A DNA stretch of 38,342 nt from Scenedesmus sp. ARA3. Lineage: Eukaryota; Chlorophyta; Chlorophyceae; Sphaeropleales; Scenedesmaceae. Of this stretch, positions 21,801 through 30,839 are shown piece by piece. Position 1 is the stretch's first letter; each line of letters begins with the position of its first letter. A program made the position numbers and the translations under genes. The notes under the pieces are model-generated. The model made no database searches and was not told the origin of the DNA. It worked only from the letters and a program-made list of their open reading frames with translations. The DNA is taken from contig RWJK01001517.1 of assembly GCA_004335835.1 (NCBI GenBank), positions 24,817 through 63,158 on the forward strand. Reading direction: 5' to 3'.

Positions 21801-24167
21801 CAGGCAGCAGCGAATGCGGCTGCTGCAGCCGAGGAGAAGTGCAAGCAGTTGCAGCAGCAGCTGGAAACTGCCAGGCAGCAGCTGCTAGAGCAGGAGCAGC
21901 AGGGCAACATTTCTGCTGCTTCTGATGCTGCGGCGGCGTCCGCCCTGGCCGCTGAAGTATCTGCTGCTACCACCAGGTGCACGGAGCTGGAGCAGCAGCT
22001 GTCCAGCCTGCAGCAACAGCTGCAGGAGGAGCGCGAGCGCCATGCACGCCAGCTGGCCAGCAACAACACGGCTCTGTTTGAGCGCTGCCAAGAGCTAGAG
22101 GTGCAGCTGGCAGAGACGCAGCAGCAGCTGCAACAGGCACAACGGGACGCCAGCAGCAGTGGTGCTGCTGGCCAGGCCGAAGCAGCGAGGCTGCTTGAGC
22201 TGCAGGGCAAGCTTGCGGACGCGTTGCAACAGCTGCAGCACGTGCAGCAGCAGCAGGTGTTGATCGAGCAGGCAAGCAATGCAGCAGCAGATGATGCGCA
22301 ACAGGTGGCAATTCTGGCAGAGCAGCTGGCGTCTGCGCAGCAGGAGCTGCATGCACTGCAGCAGCAGCACAGTGAGCTGACAGGTGCTCATGGTCAGCTG
22401 ACAGACAGCCACACACAGCTGGCGAGTGACTGTGCAGCACTGCAGCAGCGGCTGGCTGCGGCCGACAAGGCAAAGAATGCGCTTGAGGGCCAGAATCAGT
22501 GCCTGGTTGACAAGCTGGTGCAACTGCAGCTGGCAGACCCTGCCGCAGCTTCCAGCAGGCGTACGGCTCCTGCTGAGGCACCTGGCGCCCCTGCTGTTGC
22601 AACATGCAGCGAGGGCGTGCAGGTGGGCGGCAACGAGACAGCAACACCCTGCGCTGCTGCTGGTGCTGCTGCTGACAGCAACAGCCAGCGGCAGCTGCAG
22701 CGCAAGCGCTGGGCCAGTGACATTGCAGTGCAAGTGGAGCTTGGTGCCACTTCGGACCAGGCGGCTGCTGTGCAGCAGCTGCTGCTGCTGCAGGCCCAAC
22801 AGCAGCTGCAGGACATGGAGGCGCAGAACCAGCAGGCAGCTGCGCGGGTGCTTGACTCGAAGAAGAAGATGGCAGAGCTGCAGCGCAACATGCAGCAGCA
22901 AGAGGGGCAGCTGCGCGCAGCAGAGGGTGCTCTGGCAGAGGCACGCAAGCTGCACACACAGCAGGCAGATAGCTTGCAGGCCGAGAATGGCCAGCTGGCA
23001 ACACAGCTGTCGCAGGCGCGGCAGCAGCTGCAGGCGCTGCGAGAGGCGAAGCAGCAACTGGAGCAGGCGAATGCGCAGCTGCAGCAGCGCATGGAGCACC
23101 AGCAGGGTGAGATTGAGCAAGCTGCTGCTGCTGTGAAGGCCTCACAGAAGCAGCTGCAGGAGATGCAGGCGCAGCAGCAGCAGGACAGGCAGGCAGCTGC
23201 TGCTGCTTCAGCGGAGCTGGTGCAGGCACGCCAGCAGGCGCAGCAGCAACTGCAGGCGCGCGAGCATGAGGCTGCCGCGGCAGCAATGCTGCAGCAGCAG
23301 CTGCAGGAGGCGCAACGTGAGGCGCAGCAGCAGCAGGCAGCTCAGGCTGCTGCTGCAGCAGATGCTTCAGCAGCGGCTGCTGCTGCTGCTGGCAGGGAGG
23401 AGCAGCTGAAGGGTGAGGTGGCGCGCAGCAAGCAGCAGGTGGCGCTGCTCCTGCAGGAAAAGGACTCGCTGGTGGTGGAGCTACAGCAGACCAAGGTGAG
23501 CGCAGGGCAGCCTCATGTGTGCATGCATTGACTTGATCACAGCCCTTGCTCTGCAAGTGCCAGGCAGTCCTGCTGGCGGTGATTGCTGTCACAATGCAAA
23601 TGGCGGTGATATCTGCAGGTGGTCTGCAGTATCAATGGCTAGGCGCAGCTTGGCAAAGTGGTTCCAGTGCATGCAATGCTTAGCAAAACAGGAAACCGGC
23701 AAGTGAGCTGTGCAGTGTCACTCGCCTTGAAGCAGAGCCCTGCTTTGCACTGTACCTGCTGCTGCTGCTGTTCTGGAAGAGCCCATATTTAACCGCTGGT
23801 GCTACTGCTGCTGCTGCTGCTGCGGCTGCTGCGCCAGGTTGCTGTGGACTTCCTGGAGGACTCTGTGCGGCGGCTGGGCCAGCACAATGCGCAGCTGGTG
23901 CAGCAGCTGCAGGAGGCACTGGCAGCTCCAGCTGCTGCTGTGGCAGCGGCCAGGGGCGCCCAGGCCAGCACAGCTGCAGCTAGCGCAGCTGCTGACGCTG
24001 TGCAGGTGCGGCGCGTCAGCGGGGATGGCGCGGCCGGGCCTGTTTCGCCGCGCACGCTGCAGAGCATCATTGCTGCTGCCACGCGTGTGAACGAGAAGAA
24101 CAAGAAGCTGAAGAGGCAGCTGCAGGCGATGCAAGGAGTGGGCGGCGAGGCCTTGAGCAGCAAGTGA
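15827..24167 (+). CDS. Giant Q/A/S-rich coiled-coil protein, unrecognised
   Basis: Five exons, all phase 0, 2,352 aa: 15827-15955, 16250-19516, 19933-20895, 21126-23495 and 23838-24167. Donors are GTGAGC, GTGGGT, GTAGGC and GTGAGC; acceptors are GCAG, CTGCAG, CACAG and GCCAG. The start has an ideal context (ACCATGG). Residues 1-60 are compact (LDDSPQLLRQSLLERG). Residues about 60-1100 are disordered, Ala/Ser/Gln-rich, with poly-Gln at about residue 153 and 900 and two copies of an LLDES...QH motif. From about residue 1120 nearly to the end the protein is an extended heptad-type coiled coil rich in QL, EL and QQ, with short Ala/Gly-rich breaks. The tail is basic (NEKNKKLKRQLQAM). There is no signal peptide or membrane segment. 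It could be a cytoskeletal, basal-body, golgin-like or nuclear scaffold; the sequence does not decide between these. Confidence 0.8.
16577..16616 (+). repeat. CAG repeat encoding poly-Gln
   Basis: Nearly pure CAG run encoding about 14-15 Gln inside exon 2 of the coiled-coil gene; its end decays to CAA. Confidence 0.9.
18819..18852 (+). repeat. Second CAG repeat encoding poly-Gln
   Basis: An uninterrupted CAG run encoding about 11 Gln after SWLQAL in exon 2 of the coiled-coil gene. Confidence 0.9.
23799..23837 (+). promoter_or_regulatory. CTG-repeat splice-acceptor tract of the last coiled-coil-gene intron
   Basis: A run of CTG triplets leads straight into GCGCCAG|GTTGCT, the acceptor of exon 5. 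In this orientation the repeat is C/T-rich and can serve as the polypyrimidine tract. Confidence 0.5.
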
Positions 24168-24652
24168 TGTAGCTGATGCGCAACCCCTTTTTGTATGTCC
24201 ATCAAGCACTTGATGCAACGAGCTGGTGGCTGTGTAGCTGCGGGCAACGTTTGCAGCAAACCGCATTTTCTGCGCTGTATGGCCTTGTGGTTCACGCAAT
24301 GTGTTGGCAGTGTTGTAGGTGGCTGTGTGGGTGGGTGGGCCGGTGCGTGTGTGGGTGTGCAATCTGGAGCTCACCTTGCTGGTTTGTTTGTACCTTACCG
24401 CTGTGATATGTTTGTTGCGTGACTGCCTGAGCATAACCTGTTGCGGTGCACCAAGGGCTATGTTCTGCTTTGCAATGTAGCTTCTGGTTACATAATGAAC
24501 GTTATCTTTGGGCTGTGATCATATGAGGGCTGCTGTGCAACGGCACCAAGGTGTTTGTGAGCACACCGAAGCAGTACCTGTGCATGAGCACTGCTGATGC
24601 ATGCCATGCAATGTGCTGATGGTTGTCGCTTAGGAACCCTGTAGGGCAGACA

Positions 24653-24657
24653 TGTAA
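24653..24657 (+). terminator. TGTAA polyadenylation signal of the coiled-coil gene
   Basis: First clear plus-strand TGTAA after the stop at 24167, giving a 3' UTR of about 490 nt, long but usual for chlorophycean genes. Confidence 0.45.
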
Positions 24658-24904
24658 CCTGTTCATCTGGCCGTCATGATCAGCATGATACAGTGCTGGC
24701 TGTGGATGCTCTGCTGGTGCTGTGGACCACTGGTCTTGGCAAGACCAAAAGTAGCGTCTGCACTACTACTTCATGTGCCCACTGCCTGTTCAAACAGCAA
24801 CTTAAAAGCGCAGCGGATCAGCCATCTGCGTGGTCTGACGAAGCGCGTTGTATCCTCTAGACTGTGCAACACCGCGTTGGCAATGAAATTTCATGTCTTG
24901 AATG

Positions 24905-24909
24905 TTACA
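24905..24909 (-). terminator. TGTAA polyadenylation signal of the Ser-rich gene
   Basis: Minus-strand TGTAA 93 nt past the stop at 25002-25004. Confidence 0.5.
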
Positions 24910-25001
24910 CGAAAAACCATGCCGAGGCAGCGCCCGATGGGGCAAACACAGGCGAACTACATCACAAACTCCAGCCCAGCTGCTGCAGCAGTGGCTTCGT
25001 G

Positions 25002-25824
25002 TCAGTCCTGCTGCCGCTGCAGTGCCAGGCCCAGCCCCTGCAGCTCCAGCTCATGCTGCAGCCGCTCCTGCTGGTACAGCTGCTCCAGGCGGCGCTGCCG
25101 TCCTGCAAGCACATCATCCAAACATCCAAACACATTGCGTTATCTTATGTACAGTGAGAATGGAGGCCATGGCATGCACCTTACCTTCACAGTGCCAGGG
25201 TCCTGAGGACTTAATCATCATTGGTGTAATTAGCCGGCGTATATATATCTGCAGTGAGCCGGCGGGGCTAGAAGACAACTTGGCATGACCAAGTGCTGGA
25301 CTGTCATCACTGCAGTGCTGGACTGTCACCACTGCAGCTGTGCCATGTCTGCAACAGCACCAGCGCTGTACATGGTACTTGCAGTTGTGCAGCCATCACG
25401 TTGCTGGCTGCTTTGACTCACCCTGCAGCATTGCTTGCTTTGCATGTTCTCCCTCCTGCTTGACAGTCCTTTCATGTTGAGGCGTGGCTGTGCTGCTGCT
25501 AGGGCCGATGGCGTTGATGCTATGGCTTGATGAGTGACATGATGATGATGATGATGATGTGCTGCTGCTACTGCTGCTGGTGCTCCAGGTGCTGTTTGTT
25601 GTGGCTGGCGCCCCAGTCCTGCTGATGCTGCCAGCTGTGCCGCCGTTGGATGTTGCTCCTACATAGCCTGAGCAATCTTCTACACCTGGGCTGCGATGCC
25701 TCCTATCATGCTTCTCATGCCATCCAGAGACAATGCTGCCTTTTGTGACAGACTGTGCATGCTGGGCCGCTTCTGCATACTGTTTGTTCTGCCTGACCAG
25801 CCTTTGAATATTCAACGGCTCCAT
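25002..25824 (-). CDS. Small Ser-rich protein with C-terminal coiled coil
   Basis: Two-exon model, 167 aa: 25824-25422 and 25102-25002. The intron has GTGAGT and TTGCAG borders with matching phase 1; the second exon was found only through that splice. Exon 1 begins MEPLNIQRLVRQNKQYAEAA, followed by a basic segment (WHEKHDRRHR) and a long Ser/Thr-rich tract, partly made by a TGA/CAT-type triplet repeat at about 25537-25558, and ends in KQEGEHAKQAMLQ. Exon 2 encodes a charged coiled coil (RRLEQLYQQERLQHELELQG) and a stop. An acceptor-like CAG sits 9 bp before the ATG in an open frame, so an upstream exon may exist and the true N-terminus may be longer. It converges on the giant coiled-coil gene. 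The family is unknown; it could be a transcription or scaffold factor. Confidence 0.55.
25293..25336. repeat. Two-copy 22-bp tandem repeat
   Basis: GTGCTGGACTGTCATCACTG plus CA, followed directly by a second copy with one substitution. It lies in the intron of the Ser-rich gene. Confidence 0.8.
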
Positions 25825-26287
25825 TATGTGCTGCTGACGGTGGGTTCAGCCAGTGCGGGGCAGAAGGTGCGCTGCTCCTGTTTCTGCTGTCTTGGTGTGA
25901 TGCAGCTGGGTCAAAAGCATGCCAGGCTGGGCGTGTATGGCGCCTTGCCAAAAGGCAGGTAACACTATATAACACGTTTTGGTTGGTTCATATCTTTGCG
26001 GTGCTGCGATGGTAATGCACCAGGCTTTTTGAAGGCCGAACTCCCGCCACAGCGCGCGTCACTTGTACTAGCATCACAGTTACAACTCGCAAGCAACAAT
26101 GCGAAATTACTAGCAAAATCATCATTCTGCTCATTCAGGTGGTTGTTGCATCGACTGGCCACGCTCAGGAGCATGCAAGTGTGCTGCAGCATTCAGCACC
26201 CCTTGTTGTCACTGCTTTACACCACCACGTACTGCCCTGCTCAGACGAAAAGCAACAGCAGCACAAATGTTTTGAATCGACTTGATC

Positions 26288-27014
26288 ATGCTGAGCAGGG
26301 CGTCTGTGCTGCTGCGGACCAGGATACCTGCAGTCACCATGCCAAAGTGGGGTCTGCTGCAGCGCTTGAGTGGCAGGTCTGCCCTCACAAATGGCAGCTC
26401 TCCTAGTCATGTGCTGCAAGGCAGCTGCAAGCACACCAATGGAGTGGCAAACGATGTAAAAACTGGCCTTGTAGATGTGGCAGAGGAGACTGTGGGAACA
26501 CTTCAAGAGGTGGTTGAGGTTAGAAACAGCTGGGGTCATGTTGGCCTGTGCACAACACCTGCCAGTACATGTTGTGTGCGCTCAGCGCTAGTGCCGAATC
26601 CGCTGCTGGTTTCAATTTAGAGCAAGGAATGCTCCTTTCAAGTGCGCAAAGCATTTGCTGCACCCACCTCAGCTATCAGAAGTGCTATGCAGCACAGCAA
26701 TTGGCAGTTGCGGCCAGGATGTTGCGAGAATGGCACAGCACAAACAAATAGGGCGTCAGCAGCGCGGCTGCACATGCTGCACTTGCAAGCAGGTTTGCTC
26801 AGTGATGGCCAGCCTGTCAGGTTGTTGCTGCATAACCATACTTCCAACATTCAAGTTCTAGTCACTGTGCAAGCCAGAGAGTACCTGTCTTGCACAGCGT
26901 CAACACTCCAAAAAGGCGTGCTTGTGCCTGCTGCCTGTGCAGGTGGACCTGCCGCGGCTGTGCTTGAGCTTGGGTGCAACGGCAGCAATGCTGGCACTTG
27001 TTGTGGGCTTATGA
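26288..27014 (+). CDS. Small protein with presequence-like N-terminus and C-terminal membrane segment
   Basis: Two-exon model. Exon 1 runs 26288-26509 (or to 26518) and exon 2 26943-27014, both phase 0, giving about 97-100 aa. The N-terminus MLSRASVLLRTRIPAVTMPK is basic, Ser/Arg-rich and free of acids, like a mitochondrial or plastid presequence. The middle holds NDVKTGLVDVAEETVGTLQE, a likely amphipathic helix. Exon 2 follows a strong acceptor (GCCTGTGCAG) and encodes VDLPRL plus a hydrophobic stretch (LGATAAMLALVVGL) ending at TGA, so the protein would be tail-anchored or a small organelle membrane subunit. A middle exon between 26519 and 26942 cannot be excluded. No TGTAA lies within a few hundred bases, which weakens the model. 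Confidence 0.35.
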
Positions 27015-27288
27015 CAGACCCAGGCAATGGCAGTGTCGCTCGGGACTGCTGCGGCGCCGCCTGGCGCCCTGCAAGCAACGATGGCCAACGGCGCTGTTAC
27101 CAATGCAACATTTACCAGCTGGTACCTCTGCCTGTGCCCTGATCTGGACATCTGGCACAGATACAGAAACCTGGCTGAACATGGACCGTCGGCGGAATGT
27201 GGCTGGGCAGTAAGCTCTTCTTCAATCCTTCAACGTGCTGCATGGCACGTATGTCATTGTTGACGGACATACCAGATGGACATAGACG

Positions 27289-27800
27289 TCACAGGATGTC
27301 AACATACTTGTGAACATTGGCAATGATGTGCCTCAGGCTTACGGGTGTACAATGGTTCTCTGTACAATTCATCAAAGTATGTGTGCTTGCAATGCTGCTG
27401 CAGCAGTTGCTGTAGTCTTTGTCACCTGGCGTGCAGTTGTTCCAAAGTGTGTCAAAAGAAAGTGAGTAAAAAAATGCACATGTTTTGAGCTTGATGTATG
27501 CTTCTTGGATACCAGGGTTGTCATGCTGGCCTTGCCAGAGCAAGTCAGTGCAATGCCATAACCATCAGAATGGCCTAAATGCCGGTGCATGTGTGAGAGT
27601 CTGGTGCCCAAAAGCGTGAAGTTACTTCTAATGCGTGACTCAGTGGTGCCAGGCCCCACATGCTGTCTATACTCTTTGTGCGTATGACTCAGCGTCTCAC
27701 GATTGTTCACAATGGACATGCAGCGTTGTTTCTTTTGGCACGACAACAAAACCTCAGCAGGCCGCCTGCTGACGACCAAAGCAACAGCGCTGGTTGACAT
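27289..27800 (-). pseudogene. Unrecognised protein-coding sequence with apparent frameshift
   Basis: Two overlapping minus-strand frames give one plausible protein. Frame A starts with ATG at 27800 (MSTSAVALVVSRRPAE) and runs through HTHKEYRQHVGPG and TRLSHMHRHLGHSDG. Frame B continues with LLWQGQHDNPGIQEAYIKL, FDTLWNNCTPGDKDYSNCC and several N-C-T sequons, ending at 27289. Near 27545-27560 the sequence moves from A to B without splice signals that fit, which suggests a one-base loss, a real pseudogene or an assembly error. Cys residues and N-glycosylation sequons suggest a secreted protein. Upstream exons may exist. I recognise no family. Confidence 0.35.
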
Positions 27801-28574
27801 GGAGATCTGTTGTATCTGTTGTGCAACCAATCGACAGCAGCTGCCACCAGGAGGCTTTCTGCCCTGCCGCAGTGTAGTTGTGTCAGGCTGACACAACTAC
27901 ACTGTAACTCTAGCTGGAGAGAAGTTTGTAGTGATGGGTTGCAGCAGGTGCAAATCAACAGCTGGAAGCAGCAGCGGTGATGGGTCATGGTGACCTAGTC
28001 TGCAGCTGCAGGAGAAGCCTTGCTCACCCCAAGCAACCATTGGCAGTGTGGCCGCTGCATAAACACACTCTCTGTCTGCAGCTTTGGTACATGTATGTCT
28101 TAAGCAAACATGATGCATTCCTGGCACATGGATGCAGTCACATGACACGTGGACTCTGCTGCCCGCCCGCCTTGGCAGTTCTTGTTGTTTGACCGTGTGA
28201 CATGTACGAGTGCAACACGCAACTACAATTGCCGTATGTCCATAACGTGCACCCATATATTTAGCTCGTATTCGGTCGAAACACCAGGCAGATCAACGCA
28301 GCTTGACAATACAGCTTCTGGCCCTTCGCTAAGCAGTGAATTTCATCGACCAACACTTGCAGGTGTTCATTTCAGCCGTAAACCTTCATAAAATAATGTT
28401 ATTTATTCTGTCTGACAAGCTCACCCTATCTATGTGCTGCCTTGCACTAATTGTGGACGCAGAGCAGTAATCTTGCGACACAGCACTGGTGACCAGCCAT
28501 GAGCAAGTCAGCCACACCATGGATATTGGTAGCTTTGATTTTGGGTAAGAAGCTCGGTTTGATATTTCAAAAGG
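27801..28574. other. No firmly supported gene; contains a palindrome
   Basis: Only short frames without motifs on either strand, plus the palindrome at 27870-27904. Upstream exons of the minus-strand frameshifted gene may lie here, but no splice pair was convincing. Confidence 0.45.
27870..27904. repeat. Perfect 17-bp palindrome with 1-nt spacer
   Basis: CAGTGTAGTTGTGTCAG at 27870-27886, a single G, then its exact reverse complement at 27888-27904. The right arm overlaps the start of a TGTAA (27903-27907). Such symmetry can extrude as a cruciform or fold as an RNA hairpin. Confidence 0.85.
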
Positions 28575-29334
28575 CGTCTGGAGGTGCATGCACCCATTGT
28601 GCATGCTCAGCAGCTGTACACTGCTAGTGCTGCACCTGTGCCAAGCCCTGGCAGCAGCTGTTGTGGCAATCACCTGAATGCAAACCCAAACCAGTACCCA
28701 ATGCCAGCTGCACCACCTGTACCCAACAACAATGTATAATCAAGCCTCAATGTTGCGCTACTGCCTGCATGCAGGTGCTCAGCTGCTGTGTCAGGCTGAG
28801 GCATCCAGGGGTGTGGGCCAGCAGGCAAAGCCGACCGTCAAGCACGAGCAGGCAGTAGCAGGAACAACTGCAGCCATTGCACCACGTGCTGCAGTGCCTC
28901 CTACGGCAACAGCAGCACGCAGCACCCATGCAGCAGGCCCCGACCCATCCTCCTACTCCAGCGTCATGGCTGGCACCTCCTACTCAAAGCTAGGCAAGTC
29001 TCGGCTGGCAGAGCTGCCAGCAGCGGCGTGTCAAGTGGCGCTGCTAGACAGTCTTGACGTTAGCGCTGCAACCATTTGCATAGTGCAGTTACCTAGCAGT
29101 TGTCAACCTTGCTTATCATTCTGGCAGAGCCCCTGCATGCTCTCTGCCTCGCAGCAGCGCGGGGGTCGCAGCAGGCATAGCAGTTGCCAAGCAGCAGAAT
29201 CTGCCACCCTTGCACACATTTCATGTCAATAGGACACACAATGCTACTCACCTCGCAACATGGCACAGTGCCAGCTGCAAGGGCCACTCAGTCCTCACTC
29301 TGCACAGTGCTATGCATGTCCAGATGCTGCGCAG
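28575..29334 (+). CDS. Possible exons of an Ala/Pro-rich protein
   Basis: Candidate plus-strand exons with protein-like composition: 28575-28733 (RLEVHAPIVHAQQLYTASAA, then NANPNQYPMPAAPPVPNNN, with donor GTATAA), about 28795-29050 (QAKPTVKHEQAVAGTTAAIA and DPSSYSSVMAGTSYSKLGKS), and 29233-29334 (DTQCYSPRNMAQCQLQGPLS, with donor GTGACT). The phases of the first two agree only with a 61-nt intron, which is short for this genome. Start, end and connectivity are unresolved. The composition recalls a disordered regulator, but no domain is visible. Confidence 0.25.
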
Positions 29335-29472
29335 GTGACTGCAGTTGTTGCAGAGTTGGCAGCCAGGTGCATCTCTGGCTGCTGTGCACGCCACAGACAC
29401 AACCTGCCCGCCAGCCGCTGGCAGGACGCTCACACCGATCGCCTGCCTGCCTTTATCTCTGCTATCGCTGTG

Positions 29473-29556
<84 letters not shown>

Positions 29557-29560
29557 GCAG
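29473..29560. repeat. Long CTG microsatellite
   Basis: About 29 CTG triplets with a few interruptions (CTA, CTGTTG). It leads into TTGCCGCAG, an acceptor-like sequence, and then an open frame (FMDPNQEQPTGSSR) ending at 29661. It may be an intronic acceptor tract or a poly-Ala coding run. Confidence 0.85.
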
Positions 29561-29837
29561 GGCGCTTATTCATGGACCCCAACCAGGAGCAGCCCACCGG
29601 CAGCAGCAGGGCCGCGCCAACCGCTGTGCCAGCTGCTCAGCCGGCTGCTGCGCGGCCTTAGGCCTGCCAGCAGGACCCCACCGTGCTGTTGGACGCAGTA
29701 GTTGTTGCTTGTGGGGCCACTGTGCAATCAAAAGCCTGTGGGACCGTCATGAGCGGCGTAGCAGCTTGCTGGGCGTGTGCCTGAGGCAGGTTACAGACCT
29801 GAGATGCAGGCGTCAGTCCTGAGATGCACTGTGTTGT

Positions 29838-30261
29838 TTGGAGATATTGTACTGGAACAAGTGTGACGTGCTGACAGAGGCATGTCGAAAGTGTACGTTG
29901 CATTCAAATAAGTTCGGATGGGATGTGAGTTCAAGTGTCACCATGCTTCACATCCACACATGGGGTGGCGCAGCACTGTGGTGGCTGATTCTGGCATGGC
30001 GTCACTTTAGACATGAGCTCATGTCCTCGAGGTGTGGAGGTTGCGCCTGTTACATGGGCAGATATGCATGGTTTTCCACGCGCACATGTTTATTTGCGCA
30101 TGCATGTGCGGAGGCCAATAACTGGCTCATCAAGCTACAACAGCAACCCAAGCTCCCCGGGAGCTGTGATAATATACAGCATGAAGCAGCATAAGAGTAC
30201 TGCTGTGTGCGCCACACAGCATTCTGACCTGCAGGATGCATACACTGATGTAACAAATTGA
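29838..30261 (+). CDS. Possible C-terminal exons of an unrecognised gene
   Basis: Two phase-0 segments: about 29838-29924 (ILYWNKCDVLTEACRKCTLH, then FGWD with donor GTGAGT) and 30040-30261 (VAPVTWADMHGFPRAHVYLR, ITGSSSYNSNPSSPG, then a stop). The borders are good (GAT|GTGAGT and GTGGAG|GTT). The 5' end is not found; upstream exons may be those around 28.6-29.3 kb. No family is recognised. Confidence 0.3.
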
Positions 30262-30839
30262 TCACAGAACAGCATGAAGCATGTTAAGTGCCGACTGTGC
30301 AATTGAGCCATATGGCAGCATGCACTGTCTTTGTGGCAGGAACATCCTCAACATGGCGGGGATCCAAGCATTTCTCAGACACAGTACGCCCAGCTGTAGA
30401 ACGGTACGCCCTGCATGTTGAGCAGAGCCCTTCTAGGCCAGCTGCACTCAGGCAACGACAACTGCGCTGCAGTTGCTGCCAACTACTGCAGCACAACGTA
30501 GCTGGCATGCGCGATCAACACATTGTGTGTGATATAGCCAGCGGGCTCTGGTGCAAGATAGTAGCTGCACCACTTGACAACGATACGGCAAAAGATACAA
30601 TCAACAACAATCATTTAGCTGCACTGTAACGTCTGCACATATGCATTATACCAGCAGATGTGTGGCGGACGCCTGCTGCTAACAACACGCAAGTGCTGCC
30701 TGCAGCATAGAGCGCCTGCAAGCCAAAAAGCAAACAAGTAAAGGACACAATCATTGTTCAGTAGCGCACACATATGCCACGGCAGAGCCCGCGGCACAGG
30801 CGTTCCTGGTGAAGCTGCTGCCAAAGCAATTGCGGAAGT
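30262..30839. other. No supported gene
   Basis: A 114-codon plus frame (30288-30629) is open but has no motif, splice partner or downstream polyadenylation signal. Otherwise nothing distinct before the tandem duplication. Confidence 0.45.

Larger units (their letters stand above)
24168..25001. other. Convergent 3' flanks
   Basis: Region between the stops of the plus-strand coiled-coil gene and the minus-strand Ser-rich gene. It includes GTGGGTGG-type G/T-rich stretches at about 24320-24355 and one TGTAA for each gene. No further gene is seen. Confidence 0.55.

Noticed and set aside
24320..24355. GTGGGTGGG-rich tract as telomeric repeat or G-quadruplex element
   Set aside because: Runs of G are only two to three long and irregular; it does not match the TTTTAGGG-type telomere repeat of these algae.
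29260..29661. Poly-Ala ORF through the CTG microsatellite
   Set aside because: Openness is produced by the repeat itself, and all three frames stay open. A short exon after the repeat is possible but undecided.
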